Assembly (NCBI RefSeq): GCF_035503745.1
Contig: NZ_DATJTC010000008.1
Coordinates: forward strand, 124,001 to 188,000
DNA: 64,000 nucleotides
Direction: 5' to 3'
Source: Dyella_B sp035503745
GTDB taxonomy: Bacteria > Pseudomonadota > Gammaproteobacteria > Xanthomonadales > Rhodanobacteraceae
The notes beneath the pieces were generated by a model. That model was not told the DNA's origin and ran no database searches. It saw only the letters and a program-made list of their open reading frames with translations. The translations under genes were made by a program, and so were the position numbers. This document shows, one piece after another, positions 1-8,320 of the stretch (its first letter is position 1; each line of letters opens with the position of its first letter).

Positions 1-113
1 CCTTGGGAGCGCGACAAGGCGGCGATAGCGAAACACCGCCCGGGCATCTTCTTCGCGCAGCGCGTGCCTATGCAAGCTTGCGGTGGTCGGCTCCGCCGGC
101 AGCGACAACCGGC

Positions 114-1109
114 TCAGCGCGAACGGCGCGCCGCCGCCGCGGCCCGGATCGCCTCGGCGTGTTCAAGCAACTCGCGCCGTTCGAGCGCGAACACACCCAT
201 CGGCCCGACCTTGAACTCGATCCACACGAAAGGCACTTCCGGCAGCAGCGCGTTGAGCGCGTGCTCGCTCTCGCCAACTTCCACGATCAGCAAGCCATCG
301 GCGGTGAGATGCGCGGATGCCTCGTCGAGAATGCGCAGGCAGATGTCCAGTCCGTCTTCACCGGAGGTCAGGCCGAGCTTGGGCTCATGGCTGTATTCGC
401 CGGGCAGCGCGGCGTATTCGTCCTCGGTGACATAGGGCGGGTTGGACACGATCAGATCGTACTTGCGCCCCTTGAGGTCCGCGAAAAGATCCGAACGCAC
501 CACGTCCACGCGGTCGCCCACGTGCTGAAAGGCCACGTTCTCGCGCGCCAGCGACAGGGCGTCGTCGCTGATGTCGACGATGTCCACGTGCCAGTGCGGG
601 TGGTATTCGGCCATGGCGATGCCGATGCAGCCTGAGCCGGTGCAAAGGTCCAACGCACGCTCCACGTGGCGGCCGTCGAGCCATGGGGTGAAGCCCGACT
701 CGATCAATTCGGCGATGGGCGAGCGTGGCACCAGGGCGCGGCGGTCGCTTTTGAACTTCATGCCGGCGAACCAGGTTTCCCCGACCAGATAAGCCACCGG
801 CAGGCGCTCGTTGATGCGCCGCTCGATCAGGTTGAGCACACGCACGCGCTCCTCGCCGGTCAGCTTGCTGGCACCGTAGGCCGGCGGAATGTCCGGCGGC
901 AGATGCAGGCTGGCCAGCACCAAGTGGGTGGCTTCATCGATCGGGTTGTCGTGGCTATGCCCGAAAGTCAGCCCGGCAGCGGAAAAGCGGCTGGCGCCGT
1001 AACGGATAAAATCGATGATCGAGGCGAGTTCGGCAGTCACGTGGGCACGGTCCGGCTTGGGGGCTGTGAAGTATAGCGACTGCTCATCATTGTCCCCACG
1101 CGGGTTCAT
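114..1109 (-). CDS. prmB: 50S ribosomal protein L3 glutamine methyltransferase PrmB
   Basis: SAM-dependent N5-glutamine methyltransferase that modifies ribosomal protein L3 in the cytoplasm. The 331-residue product has an N-terminal helical substrate-binding part and a Rossmann methyltransferase domain with motif I DLCTGSGC (154-161) and the catalytic NPPY (223-226) typical of PrmB/PrmC/HemK. The conserved L3-type spacing and the separate housekeeping context favour PrmB over PrmC, which usually sits next to prfA. It lies 31 bp downstream of the cupin gene on the same strand, so the two may be cotranscribed. The ATG has no strong ribosome-binding site. The 113 bases beyond its stop, up to the window edge, show no convincing gene. 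Confidence 0.9.
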   Translation of the reverse strand: MNPRGDNDEQSLYFTAPKPDRAHVTAELASIIDFIRYGASRFSAAGLTFGHSHDNPIDEATHLVLASLHLPPDIPPAYGASKLTGEERVRVLNLIERRINERLPVAYLVGETWFAGMKFKSDRRALVPRSPIAELIESGFTPWLDGRHVERALDLCTGSGCIGIAMAEYHPHWHVDIVDISDDALSLARENVAFQHVGDRVDVVRSDLFADLKGRKYDLIVSNPPYVTEDEYAALPGEYSHEPKLGLTSGEDGLDICLRILDEASAHLTADGLLIVEVGESEHALNALLPEVPFVWIEFKVGPMGVFALERRELLEHAEAIRAAAAARRSR

Positions 1110-1140
1110 GGCTGCAGATCCACCTCCGGTGCCGGCGCGC

Positions 1141-1467
1141 TTACGCGGCCTCCCCTCCCTGGGGACCGTAAAACATCACCCAGGCGCTGAAATCCTTGCT
1201 GAAATCCTCGAAGTGGTGGGGGCGGCCGGCCGGCACGAACAGCACTTCGCCGGGCCCGAAAGGCTGCCGCGTGTCCCCGCAAATGAAATAGCCTTTGCCG
1301 GAAATCACCACGCACACTTCATCGCGGCGATGCGGTGTCTGCGTGTCGATGCCGCAGGGCTGGAAGATTTCCACCTCCAGCGAGCCGTGTTTGAACAGGC
1401 CAAGCGCAGACTTGCCGGCCTGGTCGAGCGCGGCCAGGGCAGCGGCCGGCGTCATACGTTGTTGCAT
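1141..1467 (-). CDS. Small single-domain cupin protein
   Basis: A 108-residue protein that is essentially one cupin beta-barrel. Typical cupin features are visible: a histidine-containing stretch around residues 45-60 (TPHRRDEV), a central GKGYFICGD turn and the second motif with PAGRPHHFED (about 79-88). Cupins of this size often bind a metal and act as small dioxygenases, isomerases or sensors, but no substrate can be assigned here. The start is supported by GGAGG a few bases upstream of the ATG. The gene lies just upstream of prmB and is divergent from psd, with only 65 bp between the two start codons, so that stretch must hold both promoters. Confidence 0.75.
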   Translation of the reverse strand: MQQRMTPAAALAALDQAGKSALGLFKHGSLEVEIFQPCGIDTQTPHRRDEVCVVISGKGYFICGDTRQPFGPGEVLFVPAGRPHHFEDFSKDFSAWVMFYGPQGGEAA

Positions 1468-1532
1468 GAGAACCTCCCACAGAACTTTCCAGCCCCCGCC
1501 TGGAATCGCTCCGTTTTCCTTATACTTGCCTG

Positions 1533-2378
1533 ATGACTTTCAAGGTATTCCTGCAATACATCCTTCCCCATCGGGCGCTTTCGCGCGTGGTTTACTGGGC
1601 CACGCGCTGGACCTTCGCGCCCTGGAAGAACTTTCTGGTGAGCCAGATCGTGCGCCGCTACAAGGTCAACATGGCCGAAGCCGCACAACCGGATCCGCTT
1701 GCCTACCCTCACTTCAATGCATTTTTCACGCGCAAACTGCGCCCCGATGCCCGCCGTGCTGATGCGGCCCCAACCGCCCTGCTCGCGCCGGCAGATGGCC
1801 GCATCAGCCAGGCGGGCCCCATCCTCGACGGCCGCATCTTCCAGGCCAAGGGACAGCAATACACAGCCGCCGAGCTGCTTGGCGACGAAGCCGCGGTAGC
1901 CCCCTACCGCCACGGACGCTTCGTCACCATCTACCTCTCGCCGCGCGACTACCATCGCGTGCATATGCCCTTGCGCGGCGAGCTGAGGGAGACTGTGCAT
2001 ATACCGGGCCGAATCTTCAGCGTGGCCCCTTTTGCGGTCGAGGCGATTCCCCGGTTGTTCGCGCGCAACGAGCGGCTGGTCTGCCACTTCGAGGGCGAGC
2101 ATGGCCCGTTCGCGGTAGTGATGGTCGGGGCCATCCTGGTGTCGTCGGTCGCCACCGTCTGGGATGGGCTGGTGATACCGCCGTATGCCTCCTCAGTCCG
2201 GCGCAAGTCGTTTGCGGGACAAAATATTTCGCTCGATCGCTTCAGCGAGATGGCGCGCTTCAACATGGGCTCCACCGTAATCGTGCTGTTGCCCGAGGGC
2301 AGCGCCGAGCTGGACGCACTGTCGCCGCAGCAGGCGATCAAGGTTGGCGAGCGATTAGGTGAACTGCGTCACATTTAA
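1533..2378 (+). CDS. psd: Phosphatidylserine decarboxylase proenzyme
   Basis: Pyruvoyl-dependent inner-membrane enzyme that converts phosphatidylserine to phosphatidylethanolamine, the last step of PE synthesis. The 281-residue product has the usual length. The self-cleavage site MGST is at 245-248 (cleavage before Ser247, which becomes the pyruvoyl group), and the Asp/His of the autocatalytic triad are visible as PADG (Asp88) and the YHRVHMP segment (His144). Monocistronic in appearance and divergent from the cupin gene. Confidence 0.95.
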   Translation: MTFKVFLQYILPHRALSRVVYWATRWTFAPWKNFLVSQIVRRYKVNMAEAAQPDPLAYPHFNAFFTRKLRPDARRADAAPTALLAPADGRISQAGPILDGRIFQAKGQQYTAAELLGDEAAVAPYRHGRFVTIYLSPRDYHRVHMPLRGELRETVHIPGRIFSVAPFAVEAIPRLFARNERLVCHFEGEHGPFAVVMVGAILVSSVATVWDGLVIPPYASSVRRKSFAGQNISLDRFSEMARFNMGSTVIVLLPEGSAELDALSPQQAIKVGERLGELRHI

Positions 2379-2529
2379 TCGATGCAAGTTACGTGAGGCG
2401 ATACGCCCAATTCGCCGAACGTTGACGCATGTCGTCATTTTGTGACGTTTTCGGCGCATCGCCGGCCGGTGCGTGGCTATCCTCCATGGTCAGTCCGCAC
2501 CGTGCGGCATTTGTCCAGTGAGGGGTTCC

Positions 2530-2970
2530 ATGCAGATCGTCACCCGCCTAATCGCGATGACTCGTGCCCGTCAGCTGCAACGGCAGTTCCGGCAGATCGA
2601 GCGCAGTGTCTCCGCGTTGCCGGTACGCACGCGCTCCCGCCTTGGCCTGATGGCCCTGCGCGAAATCGGGCAGGCGTCCAAATGCGAATTCCCGCACTTG
2701 TACGGCACGGCGCCGGAACAGCGTTATGCGGCCTGGGGCCAGGGCACCGACATCGGTTATAGCCGCGCGCAGTCGGAAAATCCGGAAGTCGCGCTGCGCG
2801 GCATCGCCCTGTGGCTGGCCGTGGCCTACCACGAAACCAAGGATTCGCCGTACACCGCGCTACAGCCGCAGCACCGCCAGCTGCTGCGCGTATTGCGCGA
2901 GCTGCGCGACGCCGGCGGCGAACAGCCCAACAGCGTCGCACAGTGGATGCGTTCGGGCGCTGCGGCCTGA
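2530..2970 (+). CDS. Conserved-looking hypothetical protein, 146 aa
   Basis: Not recognised. A basic, mostly helical soluble protein of 146 residues with no signal peptide or membrane segment. The reading frame extends further upstream, but the ATG at 2530 is chosen because a GAGGGG ribosome-binding site lies six bases before it. The N-terminal third is arginine/glutamine-rich (RQLQRQFRQIERS), and the middle contains a short hydrophobic helix (GIALWLAVAYHET). GC-rich codon use matches the neighbouring housekeeping genes. It converges on the transglycosylase gene across a palindromic element. Confidence 0.6.
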   Translation: MQIVTRLIAMTRARQLQRQFRQIERSVSALPVRTRSRLGLMALREIGQASKCEFPHLYGTAPEQRYAAWGQGTDIGYSRAQSENPEVALRGIALWLAVAYHETKDSPYTALQPQHRQLLRVLRELRDAGGEQPNSVAQWMRSGAAA

Positions 2971-3027
2971 ATCAGCGCCCCTCGTCGAAGCAGATTGCCT
3001 CCCGTCAACGCATCACCAAGGGACGAA

Positions 3028-3155
3028 GGATGAGTAGCGAGGGCTTCCGTAGCCCTTCACTCTCCGGCATTGGAAAGGATAGGCGATAACGAAGGCATTC
3101 CGGCGGGGCGCACTAGGCAGCGACCCGTTATCGAGGCAACCCTCGCTACTCATCC
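3028..3155. repeat. Nested palindromic element between convergent genes
   Basis: A 16-base sequence GGATGAGTAGCGAGGG (3028-3043) recurs as its exact reverse complement at 3140-3155. Inside it lies a second inverted pair, CGATAACG (3084-3091) and CGTTATCG (3126-3133). The whole 128-bp block can fold into one long imperfect stem and sits in the gap between two convergent genes. It resembles a REP/MITE-type non-coding repeat and could also help end transcription. No T-run marks a classic terminator. Confidence 0.6.
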
Positions 3156-3172
3156 CTCGCCCTTTGGCGCAC

Positions 3173-4669
3173 TCAGCGGCAGCTCGGCAGTTTGAGCACC
3201 TGCCCTACCCTCACGTGATCGAACTTCAGATTGTTCATGCGGGCCACTTCGTTCTTGCTGGAGCAACCGCTGTGCCTGCGCAAGATGCCGGCCAGCGTAT
3301 CGCCGCGGCGCACGGTGTAATGAACGATGGGGTCCGCCGCCACCGCGGGCGGAGGATCGGGAAACACCGGTACCACGGCGTTGTGCAGGTCGCTGGCCAG
3401 GATCGGCCACGGTCCATCCACGCAACGCACCGCGTAGGCTTTTTCCAGCAGCTTGGGCACCTGCAGCACCGCACCTACCGGCTGCTCCTGCTGCGGATCG
3501 AGCCGGGGATTGAGGTTGCGCAAGGTGCGGAACCAGCCTTCGGACATGTCGCCGACCGAGCCCAGGCATACGGTGAGTTCGGAGATCGACGCCGCGCGTT
3601 TGAGAGTGATGCTGCCGGGCTCGCCATCGACACGCGGGAAGCGCAGGTTGTAGCTGTCCGGGTGCAGGAACAACCATGCCGCCGCCAGCACTTCCGGCAC
3701 GTAGTCGCGGGTTTCCTGCGACAGCTGGGCGTAGATGCGCGGGTCGTAGAAGCTGACCGAGGTATCGTCGCCCACCAGCCGGCGCATGCGTCCCTCGCCG
3801 CCGTTGTAGGCCGCAAGGGTAAGTTCGAGATTGTCGTTGAAAACTTTCAGCTGCTCGTCCATGTACTGGGCATTCGCGCGCGCCGATTCGGCCGGATCGA
3901 AGCGCGTGTCAAAGCCATCCTGGTCACTGAGCCCGAAGCGTAGCCCGGTGGCATACATGAACTGCAGCGGGCCGGCCGCGCCCGAGCGCGACACCGCGTG
4001 CACCTTGCCACCCGATTCCTTGGCGAGAATGCCGAACAGCAAGGCCTCCGGCAGCCCTTCCTGCTGGTATTGCGGCCACATTTCGTGGCGCAGGTATTGG
4101 TAATTGACGTAGGCGTCCATCAGGTTGGAACGCCACTGCGTCAGCCACATCTCCAGCGCAGCCTTCACTGGGCCGTTCATGGCGATCAGGTCAGAAAGCT
4201 GATGTCCGCGCAGCAACGTCACGCTGCGCTGCGCCTGGGGCAGGCTGGCCGCGCCGGCCTGCCCGGGCAACGGCGCCACGGTGGCTTCGGTGGTGTCTTC
4301 GCCCGGCAACTGGTCGCCGATGAAGCTGCCGTCCTTCAAGCGAAGCAGATGGTCGTAGACCGAGAAAAAGCGCTGCGGATCGCACCCGGGCGTGTTACCG
4401 CAATGCGCCGCGGCATCCTTGAGCTGGTTGATCGCCCCTTCCAGCGTCTTTCCCGCTTCCTCTTCATCGCCCGCGCGCGTCTGTTGCAGGGCGGTTTCGT
4501 AGCTCTGGCTGGCCTGGTCGATCTGTGCGTACAGTGCGTTCAGCGTAGTGACGGACGACGACGCCTGCGGCTTGGTCGCGGCGTTGCCCGACGCACAGCC
4601 TGCTACCTGAACCAGCGCGGCAACCAGGGAAACCAGACGGAGGGAACGAACGGCAGTACGGTAAGACAT
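3173..4669 (-). CDS. Membrane-bound lytic murein transglycosylase, MltD-like, with LysM
   Basis: Lipoprotein that cleaves the glycan strand of peptidoglycan. Starting at the ATG at 4669 gives 498 residues beginning with a lipoprotein signal ending in lipobox VAGC (Cys25). A soluble transglycosylase domain follows, with the catalytic glutamate in LAKESGGK (Glu218), then GAAGPLQFM and a YNGG-type motif (AYNGGEG). The C-terminus carries a LysM peptidoglycan-binding module (HYTVRRGDTL onward, roughly 450-495). The order lipobox, SLT domain, LysM is that of MltD. An upstream in-frame extension exists, but it would bury the signal peptide and is rejected. Confidence 0.88.
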   Translation of the reverse strand: MSYRTAVRSLRLVSLVAALVQVAGCASGNAATKPQASSSVTTLNALYAQIDQASQSYETALQQTRAGDEEEAGKTLEGAINQLKDAAAHCGNTPGCDPQRFFSVYDHLLRLKDGSFIGDQLPGEDTTEATVAPLPGQAGAASLPQAQRSVTLLRGHQLSDLIAMNGPVKAALEMWLTQWRSNLMDAYVNYQYLRHEMWPQYQQEGLPEALLFGILAKESGGKVHAVSRSGAAGPLQFMYATGLRFGLSDQDGFDTRFDPAESARANAQYMDEQLKVFNDNLELTLAAYNGGEGRMRRLVGDDTSVSFYDPRIYAQLSQETRDYVPEVLAAAWLFLHPDSYNLRFPRVDGEPGSITLKRAASISELTVCLGSVGDMSEGWFRTLRNLNPRLDPQQEQPVGAVLQVPKLLEKAYAVRCVDGPWPILASDLHNAVVPVFPDPPPAVAADPIVHYTVRRGDTLAGILRRHSGCSSKNEVARMNNLKFDHVRVGQVLKLPSCR

Positions 4670-4903
4670 CGGGTTACACCAACACCAAAGGCGCAACCAT
4701 AGCGGCGCCTGCACACGCAAACAACTTATTTCGCTGCGGCGTCCAGTCGCTACAATCTCACCGTCTGCCCGAAAGCCTTTCCCGTTCAGGTGCAACGGTG
4801 TCTCCCTCGCCGCCCATCAGGACGTAGCCACGCCGACGCTCCGCTCGCGGTATCTTCGGCGCGGCGCCGGACAAGGGCCGCAAATACTGAGCAAACTATC
4901 GAC

Positions 4904-5404
4904 ATGAGCCGTTGGCGCCCCCCTGCCCCACGTTCCACCGCAATCATCACCCGCGAAGGGTTCGAACAACTCAAGCGCGAGCTCGATCACCTCTGGCACG
5001 CCCTGCGTCCGGAAGTGGTGAAGGCACTGGCTGCGGCCGCGGCCGAAGGGGACCGCTCGGAAAACGCCGAATACACGTATCGCAAGAAACAGCTCGGCGA
5101 GATCGACCGCCGCGTGCGCTATCTCAGCAAGCGTATCCCTTCGCTGAAAGTGGCCCAAGGCGCGCCCGCCGACCGCGAGACGGTTTTTTTCGGCGCCGTG
5201 ATCGAACTGGAGAACGCCGCGAGCGGCGACATGCTGCGCTACCGCATCGTCGGCCCCGACGAAACCGACGCGCGGCGCGGTTGGATCAGCATCGATTCGC
5301 CACTGGCCAAAGCGGTGATGAAAAAGAAACTGGACGACGAATTCGAAGCCGAACTGCCCGGCGGCCGCACGCGCTTCGTCATTACCGCCGTCGATTACGA
5401 ATAA
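4904..5404 (+). CDS. greB: Transcription elongation factor GreB
   Basis: Rescues backtracked RNA polymerase by stimulating cleavage of the nascent transcript. The 166-residue protein has the two-part Gre layout: an N-terminal coiled-coil with the acidic tip (the GDRSENAEYTYRKKQ region) and a C-terminal FKBP-like globular domain. The YTYRKKQLGEIDRRVRYL stretch is typical of GreB rather than GreA. The ATG at 4904 gives the family length; longer in-frame starts lack support. The stop is followed within four bases by a MITE-like inverted-repeat element. Confidence 0.93.
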   Translation: MSRWRPPAPRSTAIITREGFEQLKRELDHLWHALRPEVVKALAAAAAEGDRSENAEYTYRKKQLGEIDRRVRYLSKRIPSLKVAQGAPADRETVFFGAVIELENAASGDMLRYRIVGPDETDARRGWISIDSPLAKAVMKKKLDDEFEAELPGGRTRFVITAVDYE

Positions 5405-5407
5405 GCG

Positions 5408-5619
5408 CTTAACGATGCGCTGATTAATGCTTCGTCGGTGTCACCCGCTCTGTCTGTTCGAAGGCCACAGGGCCACCGGCGCCGGCAGACGGGCTGTCTG
5501 TCAAGACGATGGACCGAAGGCATGCGGACAGACAGCGCTGGCCCCAGCACTTTGAATTTTACTTGATGGGGTGATGTCCGGAAGGCCACCAGCAAAGCAT
5601 TAACCAGAGCATCCTTAAG
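5408..5619. mobile_element. MITE-like element with imperfect terminal inverted repeats
   Basis: The 31 bases at 5408-5438 match the reverse complement of 5589-5619 at 25 positions (shared core CTTAA.GATGC.CTG.TTAATGCTT). They bound a 212-bp stretch that has no credible gene of its own. The right terminal repeat supplies the TAA stop codon (5615-5617) of the DUF3025 gene, so insertion probably reset that protein's C-terminus. Short size, terminal inverted repeats and lack of coding capacity fit a miniature inverted-repeat transposable element. The parent insertion sequence was not identified. Confidence 0.6.
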
Positions 5620-6436
5620 ACAAGCGCAACGGCGCCGGATAGACCCGGCCCTCGCGCAAGGGCTGATAGCACGGCGTGCAAAGATGGAACGACTCCTCGC
5701 CGTTGTCGGGATGCCAACCGGGAATGCCTGACAAGGGCAGCGGGCGAAGCTCAAGCGGATCGCGCAATAAGCGCTCCTGCGCGATGGCCTGGGCGCAACA
5801 GCCGATGGCGCCATCGTCGCCGGCGGCCGCATCGGACAGCACCACGATGGCCTTTCCCACCAGCAGCTTGTCCGGGGTCAGTGCGTGTTCCAGCAAGGCA
5901 TGGCCAAACAGCGCCACGCTGATCGCACCCGTTGACCACGCATCGCGATGACGCCAGAACAGGCCATGCCAGTCATGCGCATCCCACAATGCAAGCAAGC
6001 TTGCATCGCGCAGCACGACTATGGCACCCGCTTCGTCGAAATGCGTTTGCGCGCACTGCGGCCGCGAACGCTCGCGCGGACCCACGCGCGCCACCTCGGC
6101 AACTTGTCGCCGATTGAGCGAGCGCTTGAGCTGGGGATAGCGCAGCCAGATCATCGCGTTGAACAAGTCGTGCCAGTTGGCCTCGCGCGTGGCGATCAGG
6201 CCTTGTTGCGCGATGCGTTCTTCGTAATGCAGGCCATCGTCGAGCAAGGCGCGGGTCTGGGCAACGAAGTGCTCGCGCACACCGCCCGGCCAGCGTGCAT
6301 TGAGCGCGTCGATGCGCGGCCAATGCGTACCTTCCAGCCAATCGCGATAATCGTGCCACTGCATCAACGGCGCGCGCGCAAACACCCTCCGGTCCACGGC
6401 GTCCCGTGCCGGCGCGACGTAGCGCGTGCGGCGCAC
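5615..6436 (-). CDS. DUF3025 family protein
   Basis: A roughly 273-residue protein of the DUF3025 family, recognised from the segment NWHDLFNAMIWLRYPQLKRSLN-like near residues 110-130 and the long tryptophan/histidine-rich middle. No catalytic function is established for the family. A GTG at 6436, five bases after the rimO stop codon, gives a start of VRRTRYVAPARD that suits the family better than the internal ATG at 6364. An upstream extension would overlap rimO and is less likely. Adjacent, same-strand position indicates cotranscription with rimO. The stop codon lies inside the terminal repeat of the neighbouring MITE-like element. Confidence 0.75.
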   Translation of the reverse strand: MRRTRYVAPARDAVDRRVFARAPLMQWHDYRDWLEGTHWPRIDALNARWPGGVREHFVAQTRALLDDGLHYEERIAQQGLIATREANWHDLFNAMIWLRYPQLKRSLNRRQVAEVARVGPRERSRPQCAQTHFDEAGAIVVLRDASLLALWDAHDWHGLFWRHRDAWSTGAISVALFGHALLEHALTPDKLLVGKAIVVLSDAAAGDDGAIGCCAQAIAQERLLRDPLELRPLPLSGIPGWHPDNGEESFHLCTPCYQPLREGRVYPAPLRLS

Positions 6437-6440
6437 GGGA

Positions 6441-7760
6441 TCAGCCTGCCAGGCGCGCGTGCAGGTCGTGCTCGTCGGCGGCCTCGACCAGCACATCGAC
6501 CAACTGGCCCGGCTTCAGCGATTGACCGTTGGCGATATGCACCACGCCGTCGATCTCCGGCGCGTCGGCGGCCGAACGCGCGACGGCACCCTGCGCGCCT
6601 GCCTCGTCCACCAGCACCTGGATGGTGCGGCCGATCTTGCGCTGCAGCTTGGCCGCGGAGATTTCCGCCTGTACGGCCATGAACTGCTCCAGGCGATCTT
6701 CCTTCAATTCTTCCGAGACGGGGTTGGGCAACTCGTTCGCCTTGGCACCTTCCACCGGCGAATAGGCGAACGCGCCCACGCGATCGAGTTCGGCTTCGCG
6801 CAGAAAATCGAGCAGTTCCTCGAATTCGGCATCCGTTTCGCCGGGGAAGCCGACGATGAAGGTGCTGCGCAGGGTAAGATTGGGCACCTGCTTGCGCCAG
6901 CTGTGGATGCGATCGAGCGTCTTGTCGATGTTGCCCGGCCGCTTCATCAGCTTGAGGATGCGCGGACTGGCGTGCTGGAAGGGAATGTCCAGATACGGCA
7001 GGATTTTCCCTTCCGCCATCAGCGGCATGATCTCATCGACGTGCGGATAGGGATACACGTAGTGCAGGCGTGCCCACACGCCCAGTTCGGAAAGCCCCTC
7101 GCACAATTCCAGCATGCGCGTGCGATAGGTTTTATCCCGCCATGTGCGCTCGGCGTATTTGACGTCCACCCCGTAGGCGCTGGTGTCCTGCGAGATCACC
7201 AGCAGCTCTTTCACGCCGCCTTTGACCAGGCGCTCGGCTTCGACCAGCACCTCGTCCACCGGGCGCGAAACCAGGTCGCCGCGCATCGAGGGAATGATGC
7301 AGAAACTGCAGCGATGATTGCAGCCCTCGGAAATCTTGAGGTAGGCGTAATGCTTGGGCGTCAGTTTGATGCCCGTGTCGGGAACGATATCCAGTAGCGG
7401 ATTGCGCCTGGGCGGCAGCGCGCTGTGTACCGCGTTCATCACGCTGGCGTAATCCTGCGGGCCGCTGATGGCCAATACATCCGGATAGGCTTCACGGATC
7501 AGCTCCGAACGCTTGCCCAGGCACCCGGTGACGATCACCTTGCCGTTTTCATGCAGCGCTTCGCCGATCGCATCCAGCGACTCCTGCACCGCCGCATCGA
7601 TAAAGCCGCATGTATTGACTACCACGGCATCGGCGGCGTCATAGCTGGGCACAATCTCGTAGCCCTCGACCTTTAGCTGGGTGAGGATGCGTTCGGAGTC
7701 GACGAGCGCCTTGGGGCAGCCGAGGCTGACGAAACCGATTTTCTGGGTGGCCTTGGACAT
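6441..7760 (-). CDS. rimO: Ribosomal protein S12 methylthiotransferase RimO
   Basis: Radical-SAM enzyme that adds a methylthio group to an aspartate of ribosomal protein S12. The 439 residues carry the UPF0004 N-terminal domain with cluster cysteines at 15, 51 and 80, the radical-SAM CxxxCxxC at Cys147/151/154 (GCNHRCSFC), and a C-terminal TRAM domain. The opening IGFVSLGCPKALVDSERIL is characteristic of RimO rather than MiaB. A perfect TATAAT (minus strand, 7796-7801) lies 35 bp before the start. The promoter, leader and first eight codons are duplicated exactly 1,108 bp upstream. Confidence 0.96.
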   Translation of the reverse strand: MSKATQKIGFVSLGCPKALVDSERILTQLKVEGYEIVPSYDAADAVVVNTCGFIDAAVQESLDAIGEALHENGKVIVTGCLGKRSELIREAYPDVLAISGPQDYASVMNAVHSALPPRRNPLLDIVPDTGIKLTPKHYAYLKISEGCNHRCSFCIIPSMRGDLVSRPVDEVLVEAERLVKGGVKELLVISQDTSAYGVDVKYAERTWRDKTYRTRMLELCEGLSELGVWARLHYVYPYPHVDEIMPLMAEGKILPYLDIPFQHASPRILKLMKRPGNIDKTLDRIHSWRKQVPNLTLRSTFIVGFPGETDAEFEELLDFLREAELDRVGAFAYSPVEGAKANELPNPVSEELKEDRLEQFMAVQAEISAAKLQRKIGRTIQVLVDEAGAQGAVARSAADAPEIDGVVHIANGQSLKPGQLVDVLVEAADEHDLHARLAG

Positions 7761-7805
7761 GACCTGGGGACCGTTAAGGTATTGGCAAACGACGAATTAT
7801 AGCCG
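7735..7805. repeat. 71-bp direct repeat, copy at the functional rimO start
   Basis: Covers the first eight codons of rimO, its leader and the -10 hexamer TATAAT. Identical, base for base, to 8843-8913. The two copies bracket a small insert of about 1.0 kb containing two minus-strand genes. Confidence 0.95.
7796..7801 (-). promoter_or_regulatory. rimO -10 promoter element
   Basis: Minus-strand TATAAT, a perfect sigma-70 -10 hexamer, about 35 bases upstream of the rimO ATG. No strong -35 hexamer is seen at the usual distance. The same hexamer occurs in the upstream repeat copy at 8904-8909. Confidence 0.55.
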
Positions 7806-7983
7806 TAACCCGGGCTGCAGGGGCCGCCCCTCCTTCCCTCAAAACGGCCCGGGCTCCACTCATAGCGCCGAGGCAACGCGAACCCAGCTTCACAAAATGG
7901 GCTTTTGAAGCGATTTCAGCTCAAAGATAACGGTTCAAAGCCACCCACCGGCGAATTAAGTCAACCTGGAACCATTTTGCGTG

Positions 7984-8029
7984 CGGGTTAAGCAGCGCAG
8001 CAGGCATCCGCTCGAATGACTAGTTAGGC
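7984..8029 (-). repeat. attC-like recombination site, second cassette
   Basis: On the minus strand this reads GCCTAAC then a TCATTCGAGCGG segment, a short central part and GCTTAAC. The core heptamer GCCTAAC (plus strand GTTAGGC, 8023-8029) fits the integron attC consensus RYYYAAC/GTTRRRY, and GTTAAGC (7988-7994 region) gives a second core-like sequence. The TAG stop of the 72-aa membrane protein gene overlaps the site, as often seen in gene cassettes. The far half is degenerate. Confidence 0.45.
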
Positions 8030-8238
8030 CGGCGACTACTCAACAGCCCCTTGGACGCGAGAATAAACAATAGCGCACCAACAACCAGGGCGGGCCATGC
8101 GAGATACGCTGCAGCAGCTGGAAAATAGAGCATTGCTAGGACACCGGCCGCGAAACCGATTAGAACCCTGGCGATGATGAACATCCATATTTCGGCACCA
8201 CTTAGGCTTTGAACACGCCGACGATTTTCTTCTAGCAT
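8020..8238 (-). CDS. Small membrane protein, 72 aa, cassette-borne
   Basis: Not assigned to a family. After a charged N-terminus (EENRRRVQ) there are two hydrophobic segments, roughly residues 18-40 and 43-64, so it is probably a two-helix inner-membrane protein. The start has a strong GAGGAAGAG ribosome-binding site. It lies between two attC-like sites on the same strand, its stop overlaps one of them, and its base composition is less GC-rich than the flanking chromosome. This is the layout of an integron gene cassette. Confidence 0.6.
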   Translation of the reverse strand: MLEENRRRVQSLSGAEIWMFIIARVLIGFAAGVLAMLYFPAAAAYLAWPALVVGALLFILASKGLLSSRRPN

Positions 8239-8266
8239 TGCTCTTCCTCAGTTCTAAGTTTCATAA

Positions 8267-8317
8267 GCCTAAAGCCTGAGCTAGGTTGTGCGCGGGCGCT
8301 CTGACGAATTGTTATGC
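8267..8317 (-). repeat. attC-like recombination site, first cassette
   Basis: Reading the minus strand, it begins GCATAACAATTCGTCAGAGC and ends GCTCAGGCTTTAGGC. The left half closely resembles the conserved half-site of integron attC elements (core GCATAAC/GTTATGC, then AATTCGT). The right half is a partial inverted match (GCTCAGG against GCTCTGA) with a TTTAGGC core. It begins three bases after the stop of the lipoprotein gene, the spacing expected in a gene cassette. Confidence 0.5.
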
Positions 8318-8320
8318 GAC

